Shown here one piece after another: positions 7,036-15,131 of a DNA stretch of 64,000 nucleotides (positions are counted from its first letter, which is position 1; each line of letters begins with the position of its first letter). Below the pieces are notes generated by a model, which saw nothing but the letters and a program-made list of their open reading frames with translations, did no database searches and was not told the origin of the DNA. The translations under genes and the position numbers were made by a program. This DNA is from Mesorhizobium sp. M00.F.Ca.ET.216.01.1.1 (GTDB lineage: Bacteria; Pseudomonadota; Alphaproteobacteria; Rhizobiales; Rhizobiaceae): positions 61,916 through 125,915 of the forward strand of contig NZ_SADR02000023.1 of assembly GCF_004010325.2 (NCBI RefSeq). Reading direction: 5' to 3'.

Positions 7036-8535
7036 TCACACAGCCAAACTGCCCTGCTCCGCCTCCTCGGCATTGGGGTCGCCCGGTGCCGTCGCCCAGG
7101 CCAGTTCGACGAGCGTTACGATCCGCCGCCCAAGCCCGTCAAGCTGGCAAACGATGAGGCCCTGCTCCTCGATATAGGTCAGCAGGCGCCGTGCACGGCG
7201 CAGCGAGTGTGAGCCGTAGGCGCGGGCGATCGCCGCATCGCTCGGGCAGGGCCAGCCTTCCTTCGCCGCGCGGGCGATCATCATGAACACACCCTGCATA
7301 TCCTCGGGCAGGATGGAGGCGCGGACCGAGACATCCTGCCACGCGTCATCCCCTGCCATATCGGAGCCCAGGCCGGCGCGGGCGCGCGTCAGCATGCGGC
7401 GGAACTCCTGCAGGTCCGGCACGACTGAGGCGAGGCCCTCTATACGGCAGCGGACCACGAATTCCTGATAAAGCACGCCGATGACTCGGAATCCGGCGTC
7501 GGGTTGCGCCAGCACGGCGCGCAGAACCCGGTCCACCCGCTGACGCCGCTCCGTCAGGTCTTCGGCGCTGATCGGCGGCTCCACCACTTCAGGACGGATT
7601 TCCAGCGCCGCCGATTTCGCCGCCATGAGTTGATCGAGCAGGTCCGGCGACGACCGGCGCTGGGGCCGGACGGTCTCGGGCGGCGGGGCTGCCAGGATAA
7701 TGGCGCGTGCGTCCTCCAGTGCTGCTTCCGGCAGCGGCATCAGCCGCGGTGTGCCGTTGCGTGCCTGGGTTTCCGTCGGACCGATGCGTAGCCCCAGGGG
7801 ACGGCGCGAGAGCGCCGGGCCCAGCGCCATGAATTGCCCGCGCTCCAGGTCCCGGAAAGCCTCAGCCTGCCGCCGCTCCATGCCCAGAAGGTCGGCGGCG
7901 CGCGCCATGTCGATGTCGAGGAAGGTTCGGCCCATGAGGAAATTGGAGGCCTCGGCGGCGACGTTTTTGGCGAGCTTCGCCAGCCGCTGGGTCGCAATGA
8001 TCCCGGCAAGCCCGCGTTTGCGGCCACGGCACATCAGGTTCGTCATGGCGCCGAGAGAGAGCTTGCGCGCCTCGTCCGAAACCTCCCCGGCGACTGCCGG
8101 AGCGAACAGCTGCGCCTCGTCCACCACCACCAGCATTGGGTACCAGTGGTCGCGGGCGACCTCGAAAAGCCCGCCGAGGAAGGCTGCGGCGCGCCGCATC
8201 TGGTTCTCGGCGTCGAGCCCCTCGAGATTGAGCACCGTGGAGACGCGATGGATGCGCGCCCGCTCGCCGGCGCTCTGCAGGCCTCGCTCGGTATGCTCCT
8301 CGGCATCGATCACCAAGTGGCCGAAACGGTCGCACAGTGCCACGAAGTCGCCTTCGGGGTCGATGATGGTCTGCTGCACCCAAGGGGCACTCTGCTCCAG
8401 CAGCCTGCGCAGCAGATGGGATTTGCCGGAGCCCGAATTGCCCTGCACCAGCAGACGGGTCGCCAGCAGCTCCTCAAGATCCAGTGCCGCCGGGGCGCCT
8501 GCGGTCGTGTGTCCCATCTCGATCGCAACGGTCAT
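7036..8535 (-). CDS. HerA-like P-loop ATPase (DUF87-type)
   Basis: About 499 residues. The Walker A motif GNSGSGKSHLLRRLL lies near residues 33-47 and Walker B LVVVDEAQLFAP near 137-148. IIATQRLAK (near 178) matches the sensor region of the HerA/FtsK superfamily. HerA proteins are hexameric DNA translocases in repair or defence. After residue 260 comes a region ending in a predicted winged-helix segment (ARAYGSHSLRRARRLLTYIE). No NurA nuclease gene is adjacent. The ATG at 8535 is used; a TTG at 8547 closer to AGGGAG is an alternative. Confidence 0.75.
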   Translation of the reverse strand: MTVAIEMGHTTAGAPAALDLEELLATRLLVQGNSGSGKSHLLRRLLEQSAPWVQQTIIDPEGDFVALCDRFGHLVIDAEEHTERGLQSAGERARIHRVSTVLNLEGLDAENQMRRAAAFLGGLFEVARDHWYPMLVVVDEAQLFAPAVAGEVSDEARKLSLGAMTNLMCRGRKRGLAGIIATQRLAKLAKNVAAEASNFLMGRTFLDIDMARAADLLGMERRQAEAFRDLERGQFMALGPALSRRPLGLRIGPTETQARNGTPRLMPLPEAALEDARAIILAAPPPETVRPQRRSSPDLLDQLMAAKSAALEIRPEVVEPPISAEDLTERRQRVDRVLRAVLAQPDAGFRVIGVLYQEFVVRCRIEGLASVVPDLQEFRRMLTRARAGLGSDMAGDDAWQDVSVRASILPEDMQGVFMMIARAAKEGWPCPSDAAIARAYGSHSLRRARRLLTYIEEQGLIVCQLDGLGRRIVTLVELAWATAPGDPNAEEAEQGSLAV

Positions 8536-8617
8536 GTCTCGACTCAAGGTCTCCCTGCGGAGACGGGCTTATCAACCTGATCGCAGCCCGTCGAGCGCTC
8601 ATGGCCGACCGCTCACC

Positions 8618-8734
8618 GTGCTGACAACGCTGCTGACCATCCTGCAGATGCCCAAGGGCGCGCGCCGCATCCTGTTCGGGCTCGTCGTGCTGTTCGTCAC
8701 CGCCGCCTATCTGCGCATTATCGAGGACCGCTGA
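8618..8734 (+). CDS. possible membrane microprotein
   Basis: A frame of 38 codons (GTG 8618, or ATG 8648) encoding a single helix with flanking charges: KGARRILFGLVVLFVTAAYL followed by RIIEDR. The hydrophobic core and positive-inside arrangement are what a genuine small membrane protein would show. There is no strong ribosome site. It lies in the gap between the divergent HerA-like gene and the NYN-domain gene. Confidence 0.35.
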   Translation: MLTTLLTILQMPKGARRILFGLVVLFVTAAYLRIIEDR

Positions 8735-8798
8735 GGTCTGCCGGCGACATCAGGGCACAAATTCTCGACGGTCATATCATTGGCGGTCAAGGTTTCGA

Positions 8799-9629
8799 AT
8801 GTTGCCGCTGCACCCTATGTCATTTGCTACGACACCCAGAAAAAGAGATAGGGGCCCTACCTTGCCGACCGAACCACGTTCTCCACGGCTTGCCGTCCTG
8901 ATCGACGCAGACAATGCTTCGGCCAAGATTGCCGACGGCTTGTTCGAGGAAATTGCAAAGATCGGCGAGGCAAGCGTTCGTCGCATCTATGGCGATTTCT
9001 CCAGCGCCCGTTCAAAGGCGTGGGCCGATGTGCTGTCGAAACACGCAATCATCCCGCAGCAGCAATTCGCCTACACCACAGGCAAGAACGCATCTGATAT
9101 TACCCTCGTCATCGACGCGATGGACCTCTTGCACAGCGGTCGTTTCGATGGCTTCTGTCTGGTGTCGTCCGACAGCGACTTCACCCGTCTTGCCGCTCGC
9201 ATCAGGGAAGAGGGCATCGACGTCTACGGGTTCGGAGAGCAGAAGACACCGGAGAGTTTTCGGCAGGCATGCCGCCGGTTCGTATACACCGAGAACCTGC
9301 TTCCGGCTGCGCCAGCCGGCACTCAGGATGCAGCAGCACCGACGAAATCGTTGCAGCCACCCAGAGCCGCGACGCCGATCATCACCAGGATCATTTCCCA
9401 GATGGAAACCGAGGACGGCTGGGTGCCGCTAGGCACGGTCGGCAATCAGCTCGCCAACCTGGCATCGGACTTCGATCCCAGAACCTTCGGCTTCCGCAAG
9501 CTGAGTGACCTGGTGCGCAAGACCAACGCGTTCGAGATCGACCATCCCGAGGGCGGAACGATGCGTATAAGGATCAAGCCCGTGGCGAAGAAGCAAGGGA
9601 GATCGAAGGCGCCGGCTTCGCGTCGATGA
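8799..9629 (+). CDS. NYN (PIN-like) RNase domain protein with C-terminal OST-HTH/LOTUS domain
   Basis: 276 residues. RLAVLIDADNASAKIA (about 29-44) and LVSSDSDFTRLAARIREEG (about 121-139) are the acidic blocks of the NYN/DUF88 (LabA-like) nuclease fold. From about residue 195 (IITRIISQMETEDGWVPLG) a winged-helix OST-HTH/LOTUS domain follows, a module that binds RNA, including G-quadruplex RNA in some proteins. This architecture is common in bacteria and presumed to act in RNA processing or decay. The ATG at 8799 follows an AAGG about 8 bases upstream; ATG 8817 is an alternative. Confidence 0.85.
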   Translation: MLPLHPMSFATTPRKRDRGPTLPTEPRSPRLAVLIDADNASAKIADGLFEEIAKIGEASVRRIYGDFSSARSKAWADVLSKHAIIPQQQFAYTTGKNASDITLVIDAMDLLHSGRFDGFCLVSSDSDFTRLAARIREEGIDVYGFGEQKTPESFRQACRRFVYTENLLPAAPAGTQDAAAPTKSLQPPRAATPIITRIISQMETEDGWVPLGTVGNQLANLASDFDPRTFGFRKLSDLVRKTNAFEIDHPEGGTMRIRIKPVAKKQGRSKAPASRR

Positions 9630-9773
9630 TGTGGTCTGCATCGGCCCATCTCATCACGCAAGGTTCATCACGGAAAGGCAGCGCCGGGACACTGGTCGGA
9701 CCACCATTTCGCTGGCGGAAATTGCCGTTTGGCGTATCATTCTCAAGGGAGGGGTTCATGGCAGGAGGAGGCA

Positions 9774-10004
9774 ATGAACGTCGTAGCGAAGGCACCTGTC
9801 GTTGACTTGACGGCCCAAGAACTTGTTTCGTCTGCGCTTTCAAAATTCCGTGCCGGCGACACCATATCGACCAGGGCCACGCTGGACGCCATCCACCGGA
9901 TAGGTCCAGCCTGCGAGGACAGCGACGACCATCTGGTCGAGCTTATCGTCATGACGGCAATTGGTAGGACCATGGGGGTCGTGTTCGACCATCGGTCCCG
10001 CTAG
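9774..10004 (+). CDS. small hypothetical protein
   Basis: 76 residues beginning MNVVAKAPVVDLTAQELV. The ATG at 9774 is fixed by AGGAGGAGG immediately upstream (9763-9771). The protein is mostly helical by composition, without signal peptide or membrane helix. It precedes a DUF3606 gene on the same strand by about 115 bases; both look like small stress-type accessory proteins, but no function can be assigned. Confidence 0.55.
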   Translation: MNVVAKAPVVDLTAQELVSSALSKFRAGDTISTRATLDAIHRIGPACEDSDDHLVELIVMTAIGRTMGVVFDHRSR

Positions 10005-10120
10005 CCCCGCCGGAACGAATGCCTCATTGCGCCCTTTCGGCTCACCCAGCGCAGGGATGTTTTGGGGAACTCCATGAAATCCCGGTCGTTATGCCCTCGG
10101 TTGAAACGAGGAGCGCTGTC

Positions 10121-10327
10121 ATGGCCGACGACAAGACCAGAACCGACAACCGCGACCGCTCGCAAGTGGCCCGTGGCGAGGACCACGAGATCGCGCATCT
10201 CGCCGAGGAAGCAGGCATAACACTGGTACAGGCGCGGGCACTTATCAAGCGCCATGGCACAGACCGCAAGGTGTTGCACGAAATAGCCGAGAGCATCAGG
10301 GTCGTAAAGGCCGACGCCGAAAGCTAG
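10121..10327 (+). CDS. DUF3606-family small protein
   Basis: 68 residues. The pattern HEIAHLAEEAGITLVQARAL followed by IKRHGTDRKVLHEIAESI is typical of the DUF3606 family, small helical proteins common in rhizobia and of unknown role. ATG 10121 follows GAGGAGC at 10109-10115. An inverted repeat starting 9 bases after the stop (10336-10363) could end the transcript. Confidence 0.7.
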   Translation: MADDKTRTDNRDRSQVARGEDHEIAHLAEEAGITLVQARALIKRHGTDRKVLHEIAESIRVVKADAES

Positions 10328-10335
10328 TTCATGTC

Positions 10336-10363
10336 GCCCAAAGCTACGCCGCGGTTTTTGGGC
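10336..10363. terminator. inverted repeat after the DUF3606 gene (REP-like)
   Basis: GCCCAAA (10336-10342) and TTTGGGC (10357-10363) form a perfect 7-bp stem with a 14-base GC-rich loop. A closely similar palindrome follows the ABC permease gene at 18057-18104, so this is a dispersed repeat that may also work as a terminator. There is no T-run. Confidence 0.4.
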
Positions 10364-10391
10364 AACCTGAAGCGCATGTTCGCAAGAGGGC

Positions 10392-10877
10392 CTAGTTGCC
10401 CAAGGGATGCGGCATATAGCCGACGAAGCCCGCTATCTTCCAGCGGCCGCCTGCTTTTGCGCAGAAATAGAGGGTCTGCCATTTCAGCTTTTCGGCGCTG
10501 CCGCCGGGCCTAGCGATCGAGCCGTTGAACTTCTTGTGCAGCACGGCGCGCTCGCCGTCGACATCGATGTCGCGCATGTTGGTGATCCGGAACAGCGCCT
10601 CGCGCAACGGCTCGGCGAATTTTGTCGCCGCGGTCTCTTTTGCCTGGCGCAGCCACTCGTCGCGATAGGATTTGAGCGTCGGGAACTGCAGCCGCCAGGC
10701 GTCCGCGTCGCTGAGAAAATGAGCGTGCATGCCGAAGAAGCTTGAGGCAACGAAATCGTCCTCGACCATCGACCAGTCCTGGGCCAGGAAAGCGTCGATG
10801 TCGCGCCGCACCAGCATCTCCCAAAGCGCGTGACGATCGGCGTCGCCGGCCGGAAACGGATTTTTGTCGAAAGTCAT
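10392..10877 (-). CDS. NTF2-like/SnoaL-type protein
   Basis: 161 residues. Its length and pattern (ALWEMLVRRDIDAFLAQDW, then a beta-rich half ending GGRWKIAGFVGYMPHPLGN) fit the NTF2-like cone fold. The fold covers small isomerases and hydrolases and many binding proteins. ATG 10877 is preferred because AGGAG lies 9 bases upstream, whereas ATG 10883 is only 3 bases from it. It is divergent from ridA and shares its intergenic region, so it may belong to the same regulon. Confidence 0.6.
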   Translation of the reverse strand: MTFDKNPFPAGDADRHALWEMLVRRDIDAFLAQDWSMVEDDFVASSFFGMHAHFLSDADAWRLQFPTLKSYRDEWLRQAKETAATKFAEPLREALFRITNMRDIDVDGERAVLHKKFNGSIARPGGSAEKLKWQTLYFCAKAGGRWKIAGFVGYMPHPLGN

Positions 10878-10974
10878 TCTCATTCTCTCCTGTCTGGAAG
10901 TGCGCCCACCCCTGGCGGTAAGCTCCGTCCTTCACGATCGCTATCAGCCGGCGATGCGCAAGATGCTGACCCTC

Positions 10975-11021
10975 TTGTAATAAAGCAACATGCATTTCGA
11001 AAAAATGTTGCTTTCCAACAA
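10975..11021. promoter_or_regulatory. extended palindrome upstream of ridA, candidate operator
   Basis: Two perfect 10-base arms, AAAGCAACAT (10982-10991) and ATGTTGCTTT (11005-11014), are separated by 13 bases. Symmetry resumes after three unpaired bases on each side (TTGT at 10975-10978, ACAA at 11018-11021). It sits between the divergent NTF2-like gene and ridA. The reverse complement of the right arm extended by two bases (GGAAAGCAACAT) matches GGAAAGTAACAA at 16203-16214, between the RpiR regulator and the ABC operon, in 10 of 12 positions. This suggests a shared operator, possibly for the RpiR protein. Confidence 0.5.
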
Positions 11022-11100
11022 GACCTCTATGAGGATGATATCGATCGGCGTTACAGCATCGCGGATGCGACGCCACCAAGTCTGAACAGGAGCCATTCCC

Positions 11101-11466
11101 TTGCCCAAGCAGTGTTTTGGAACATCCCATGTCCCGCTGTCCCCGGCCGTCCGCGCCGGCGATTTCGTCTATGTCTCCGGCCAGGTGCCGGTTGGCAGCG
11201 ATGGTCTGGTGGTCAAGGGCGGCATCGCCGAGCAGGCCGAGCAAGTGCTTTCGAACGTGACGGCCGCGCTGGCGCTAGCCGGCTGCACCATGGACGACGT
11301 GGTCAAGACGACGGTCTGGCTCGAGGATGCGCGCGATTTCGGCACCTTCAACACCGTCTATGCCAGGCATTTCCCGAAAGATCCGCCGGCTCGCACCACC
11401 GTGGAGTCGCGCCTGATGATCGACATCAAGATCGAGGTGGAAGCCGTCGCCTACAGACCGGTCTGA
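11101..11466 (+). CDS. RidA/YjgF-family protein
   Basis: 121 residues, standard RidA size. SGQVPVGSDGLVVKGGIAEQ and VVKTTVWLEDARDFGTFN match the family core, and the arginine of ARTTVESRL (about residue 100) is the position that binds the substrate carboxylate. RidA proteins hydrolyse reactive enamine/imine intermediates; subfamilies in catabolic operons act on pathway amines. Start is TTG at 11101 after CAGGAG about 10 bases upstream. The amidohydrolase gene follows 29 bases later, so the two are probably cotranscribed. Confidence 0.85.
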   Translation: MPKQCFGTSHVPLSPAVRAGDFVYVSGQVPVGSDGLVVKGGIAEQAEQVLSNVTAALALAGCTMDDVVKTTVWLEDARDFGTFNTVYARHFPKDPPARTTVESRLMIDIKIEVEAVAYRPV

Positions 11467-11495
11467 CAGGAAGACGCAAACGGAGGCAAGCGCCG

Positions 11496-12728
11496 ATGCA
11501 ATTTGATCTCCTGGTTAAAAGCGGCCGCCTCATCGATCCGGCATCCGGCCTCGACGCGCCCCGCGATGTCGCTATTGCCGATGGCCGCGTCGCAGCGGTT
11601 GATACAGACATCCCTGCCGGGCACGCCGCGCGCGTCATCGATGCCGCGGGTTGCATCGTCGCACCCGGTCTCATCGACCTGCACAGCCATGTCTATTGGG
11701 GCGGCACCTCGCTCGGCGTCGACGCCGACCGTCTCGCCGCAAGGAGCGGCACCACCACCTTCGTCGATGCAGGAAGTGCCGGCGCCGGCAACTTCCTCGG
11801 CTTTCGCCGCCACGTCATCGAGCGCTCGAAGGTCCGCATCTTGGCTTACGTCAACATCTCCTTCGCCGGCATCTTCGGCTTCTCGCAGACCGTCATGGTC
11901 GGCGAATGCAGCGATCTCAGGCTTTGCGATCCGCGCGAGGTCGTCGCATCGGTGCGCGAGCACGCCGACGTGATCGTCGGCGTCAAGGTCCGCTCCGGGC
12001 GCTTTGCCAGCGGCACCAGCGGCATTGCGCCCGTCGATCTCGCGCTGGAGGCGGCCGACAAGGCCGGCCTGCCGCTGATGGCGCATATCGACGAGCCACC
12101 GCCCGGCCGCTCGGAAGTGCTGCCGCGCTTGCGCAGGGGCGACATTCTCACCCACTGCTTCCGGCCGTTTCCCAACGCGCCGATTTTCGCATCGGGCGCG
12201 GTGCGGCCGGACATGCGGCTGGCGCGCGAGCGCGGCGTCATCTTCGACATCGGCCACGGCATGGGCTCGTTCGACTTCGAGGTGGCCAGGGCGATGCTCG
12301 AGGACGGGCTGGCGCCCGATGTCATCAGCAGCGACGTGCACCTCTACTGCGTCGACGGTCCCGCCTTCGACATTCTGGTCTGCATGTCGAAACTGCTCGC
12401 CCTCGGCATGCCGCTCATCGAGGTTCTGCGCGCCGCAACGCAGCGGCCGGCCGAGGCGATTGCAAGGCCCGATCTCGGCACGCTCAGGGTTGGCGCCGTC
12501 GGCGACGTCTCCGTGCTGCGGCAGCGTTCGGGCCGCTTCACCTTCGTCGATGCGGTTGGCGCGTCGTTGGTCGCCGAGCAGAGGCTGGTTGCGGACGGCA
12601 TCGTCATCGGCGGTGCCTGGTGGCCAAACGAGGCAGTGGATGACCGCGCTATCGAGCGTTTCGAAGGCCATGCCCGCCACACGCATGTCGACGTCGCGGG
12701 TAAGCACTTCGGGCACAATCACGAGTGA
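11496..12728 (+). CDS. amidohydrolase/deacetylase-type metallohydrolase
   Basis: 410 residues of the amidohydrolase superfamily. The first metal-binding motif LIDLHSHVYWG (about residues 58-68) is intact, followed by LMAHIDEPP (about 200), a DILTHCF histidine (about 218) and SSDVHLYC near the C-terminal metal aspartate. The best subgroup match by memory is the amidohydrolase/deacetylase group that includes D-aminoacylase-like and EF_0837-like enzymes, which open cyclic or N-acyl amides. GGAGG lies about 9 bases before ATG 11496. The longer frame upstream of this start belongs to the ridA region. Confidence 0.8.
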   Translation: MQFDLLVKSGRLIDPASGLDAPRDVAIADGRVAAVDTDIPAGHAARVIDAAGCIVAPGLIDLHSHVYWGGTSLGVDADRLAARSGTTTFVDAGSAGAGNFLGFRRHVIERSKVRILAYVNISFAGIFGFSQTVMVGECSDLRLCDPREVVASVREHADVIVGVKVRSGRFASGTSGIAPVDLALEAADKAGLPLMAHIDEPPPGRSEVLPRLRRGDILTHCFRPFPNAPIFASGAVRPDMRLARERGVIFDIGHGMGSFDFEVARAMLEDGLAPDVISSDVHLYCVDGPAFDILVCMSKLLALGMPLIEVLRAATQRPAEAIARPDLGTLRVGAVGDVSVLRQRSGRFTFVDAVGASLVAEQRLVADGIVIGGAWWPNEAVDDRAIERFEGHARHTHVDVAGKHFGHNHE

Positions 12729-12862
12729 GGGTGTGCCGGCGAGGGCTGCTAGCGGTCCCTGGCGACTGGACTCAAGCTGCCAGTCGGATGATGTGGATCA
12801 ATATCGAACGCGATATCCGGAGGTACAATTCCACACCATTGAAACAGTGAAGTGGAGCGAGA

Positions 12863-13228
12863 ATGATCGAATTGCTGGGGATCGATAATGTCATGTTCCA
12901 TGTTGGCGATCTCGAAACCGCCATCCCATTCTACGAGAGCTGCGGCTTCGTCCTGAAGTTCCGCGTCGATGAAAAGCAGATGGCGCTTTTTGATATCGGT
13001 CCCGAGGGGCCCGGTCTTGTGATCCGGACCGACGAAGGCTCGCCAGCCGGCAGGCTTTGGGTCGAAGTGCGAAATGCCGACGAGGTCCGTCAGAAGCTTC
13101 TCACCAAAGGACTGACTTCATCGCCCATTGAAACCGCCACCGGCATCACTTGCGAGATCGTCGATCCCTTTGGCAATTGCATCGGTTTCGCTGACTATAG
13201 CAAGAGACCGGACTTGGCGCGTCGATGA
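12863..13228 (+). CDS. VOC (glyoxalase/dioxygenase-fold) protein
   Basis: 121 residues with two beta-alpha-beta-beta-beta halves. MFHVGDLETAIPFYESCGF (about residues 12-30) and EIVDPFGNCIGFADYS at the C terminus are typical of the vicinal oxygen chelate superfamily, as in glyoxalase I and extradiol dioxygenases. GAGCGAG before the ATG gives a usable ribosome site. It lies 134 bases after the amidohydrolase on the same strand. Substrate unknown. Confidence 0.8.
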   Translation: MIELLGIDNVMFHVGDLETAIPFYESCGFVLKFRVDEKQMALFDIGPEGPGLVIRTDEGSPAGRLWVEVRNADEVRQKLLTKGLTSSPIETATGITCEIVDPFGNCIGFADYSKRPDLARR

Positions 13229-13274
13229 CGTCATGCGGCCGAGCCGCGGTCCCTGCTCTGGTCCGTTCCCGAAT

Positions 13275-15056
13275 CTACTGCCCCGGCGTGCCATAGACCG
13301 GCGTTGCAATACCTTCCATTCGCGCCTTGAGCTGCAGCGCCACGAATTTCGAATAGAATCGCGACAGCGCCAGGTTGCCGCCGTGGAACCACAGCGCTTC
13401 CTGCGCGGTCGGCTTCCACATGTTGCGCAATTCGCCTTGCCATGGTCCCGGATCGTTTCTTGTGCCCGAGCCCAGCCCCCAGCACGGGCCGACTTTGTCC
13501 GCGACCTCGCGCGAGACGATTGCCGCCACGGTCTCGTTCATGGATTGATAGCCGGTGCAGGAGATGATCACGTCCGCCGCCAGTTCCGTGCCGTCGTCGA
13601 AGAGTATGCCCGTCGGCGTCAGCGACTTGATCTCCACGCCGCTGCGGATGCCGATCTCACCGTCGATGATCAGGTCCGACGCACCGACGTCGATGTAGTA
13701 GCCGGAGCCGGTGCGGTAGGCCTTCATCAGAAGCCCGGTCTCGTCGTCGCCGAAATCGATGGCGAAGCCCGCGCTGCGCAGCCGCTCGTAGAACGCTGCG
13801 TCGCGGGCCTTGATGATGTCGTAGAGCGCCCTCTGGCTTTCAGGCAGCAGCGCGAACGGCGTCGATGCGACGATCATATCGGCCTTCTCGGTGGTGATGC
13901 CGCGCGCCAGCGCCCTCTCCGAAAAAATCTCGAACCCCACCTCCATCAGCGTGTCCGACTTGACGACCGTCGTCGGCGATCGCTGGATCATAGTGACCTT
14001 GGCGCCGCTCTCCCAGAGGTCGACGCCGACATCGTGGCCCGAGCTTGCCGCGCCGATGACCGCGCAGGCCTTGCCGCGAAACTTCTCGCCGCTGGAATAC
14101 TGGCTGGAATGAAGCAGCTCACCCTGGAACGCATCGGCGCCCGGTAGGTCGATCTGCCTCGGCGGACCATAGACGCCGGTGGCGAAGACGATGTGCTTCG
14201 GCTTCAGCGTGATGCGCTCGCCGGCGCGATCGACCTCGACCGTCCAGACTTTCTCCATCTCGTCATAGGCAGCGCTGACGCATCTCGTGGAGGTCCAGTA
14301 ATTGAGCTCCATGACGCGCGTGTACATCTCCAGCCAGTCGCCCATCTTGTCCTTGGGCGTGAACACCGGCCAGTTTTCGGGGAACGGGATGTAGGGCAGA
14401 TGGTCGTACCAGACCGGATCGTGCAGCACGAGCGTGCGATAGCGTTTGCGCCAGGAATCACCGGCTTGCGCATTCTTCTCGATGATGATGGCCGGCACGC
14501 CCAGTTGCCTCAACCGCGCGCCCAGCATGATGCCGCCCTGGCCACCGCCGATGACCAGGCAGTAGGGCTGCTGGCTGGTGCCGAGGTCGCGCGCCTCGCG
14601 TCGCCTGGCCTCCAGCCAGGTCTCGCGCTCCGGGTCCGCCTTGTGGCGGACACCCAGAGGCCGCGCGGGGCCCTTCTGCTCCTCAAAGCACTTGAGTTCG
14701 CTCATCGCCGTGAACAGTGTTCGGCATCTGCCGTCCCGCAGGCGCACGACACCCTCGCCTCGCGCCGATGACGTCTCGAAGGTGAACCAGGCTTCGACGA
14801 GGCCTTCGTCGGAGCTCGCCTCGCCCGACAAGGCCCATGCGGTCGGCCTGGTCGCCGCCAGCGTCGCCTCGAGCATGTCGTGGATCGCCGCTCGACCTTC
14901 CATGGTCTTGATGTTCCAGGTGAAGGTCAGCAGGTCACGCCAGTAGCAGTCGTCGACGAACAGGTTGGTCGCTACTGCTGTGTCGCCCGCCTCGAGTGCC
15001 CGCGACAGGGAACCAAGCCAGGTGGCCGCCTGCTTCGATGGTGCCATGTCGAGCAT
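13275..15056 (-). CDS. flavin monooxygenase with N-terminal SnoaL-like domain
   Basis: 593 residues. The first 150 look like a SnoaL/NTF2-type domain (TNLFVDDCYWRDLLTFTWNI, GRAAIHDMLEAT). The rest is a class B flavin monooxygenase: FAD motif VIGGGQGGIMLGARL near 168-182, NADPH motif CAVIGAASSGHDVGVDLWE near 335-353, and a late SCTGYQS block. The closest functional relatives known to me are YUCCA-like and plasmid-type FMOs that oxygenate amines or ketones. It converges on the VOC gene and is 75 bases downstream of the RpiR regulator on the same strand. It is probably part of the same catabolic locus. Confidence 0.8.
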   Translation of the reverse strand: MLDMAPSKQAATWLGSLSRALEAGDTAVATNLFVDDCYWRDLLTFTWNIKTMEGRAAIHDMLEATLAATRPTAWALSGEASSDEGLVEAWFTFETSSARGEGVVRLRDGRCRTLFTAMSELKCFEEQKGPARPLGVRHKADPERETWLEARRREARDLGTSQQPYCLVIGGGQGGIMLGARLRQLGVPAIIIEKNAQAGDSWRKRYRTLVLHDPVWYDHLPYIPFPENWPVFTPKDKMGDWLEMYTRVMELNYWTSTRCVSAAYDEMEKVWTVEVDRAGERITLKPKHIVFATGVYGPPRQIDLPGADAFQGELLHSSQYSSGEKFRGKACAVIGAASSGHDVGVDLWESGAKVTMIQRSPTTVVKSDTLMEVGFEIFSERALARGITTEKADMIVASTPFALLPESQRALYDIIKARDAAFYERLRSAGFAIDFGDDETGLLMKAYRTGSGYYIDVGASDLIIDGEIGIRSGVEIKSLTPTGILFDDGTELAADVIISCTGYQSMNETVAAIVSREVADKVGPCWGLGSGTRNDPGPWQGELRNMWKPTAQEALWFHGGNLALSRFYSKFVALQLKARMEGIATPVYGTPGQ

Positions 15057-15131
15057 CTGTCTTCCTCTTCTTCGGCAATCCTCTCATGCGCGGCCTGATC
15101 GTATTGACGACAAGGGTGGCCGCGCAATCTC

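Noticed and set aside
10830..11495. Long N-terminal extension of the amidohydrolase frame
   Set aside because: It runs through the ridA gene in another phase and lacks family similarity; the ATG at 11496 with its ribosome site is the true start.
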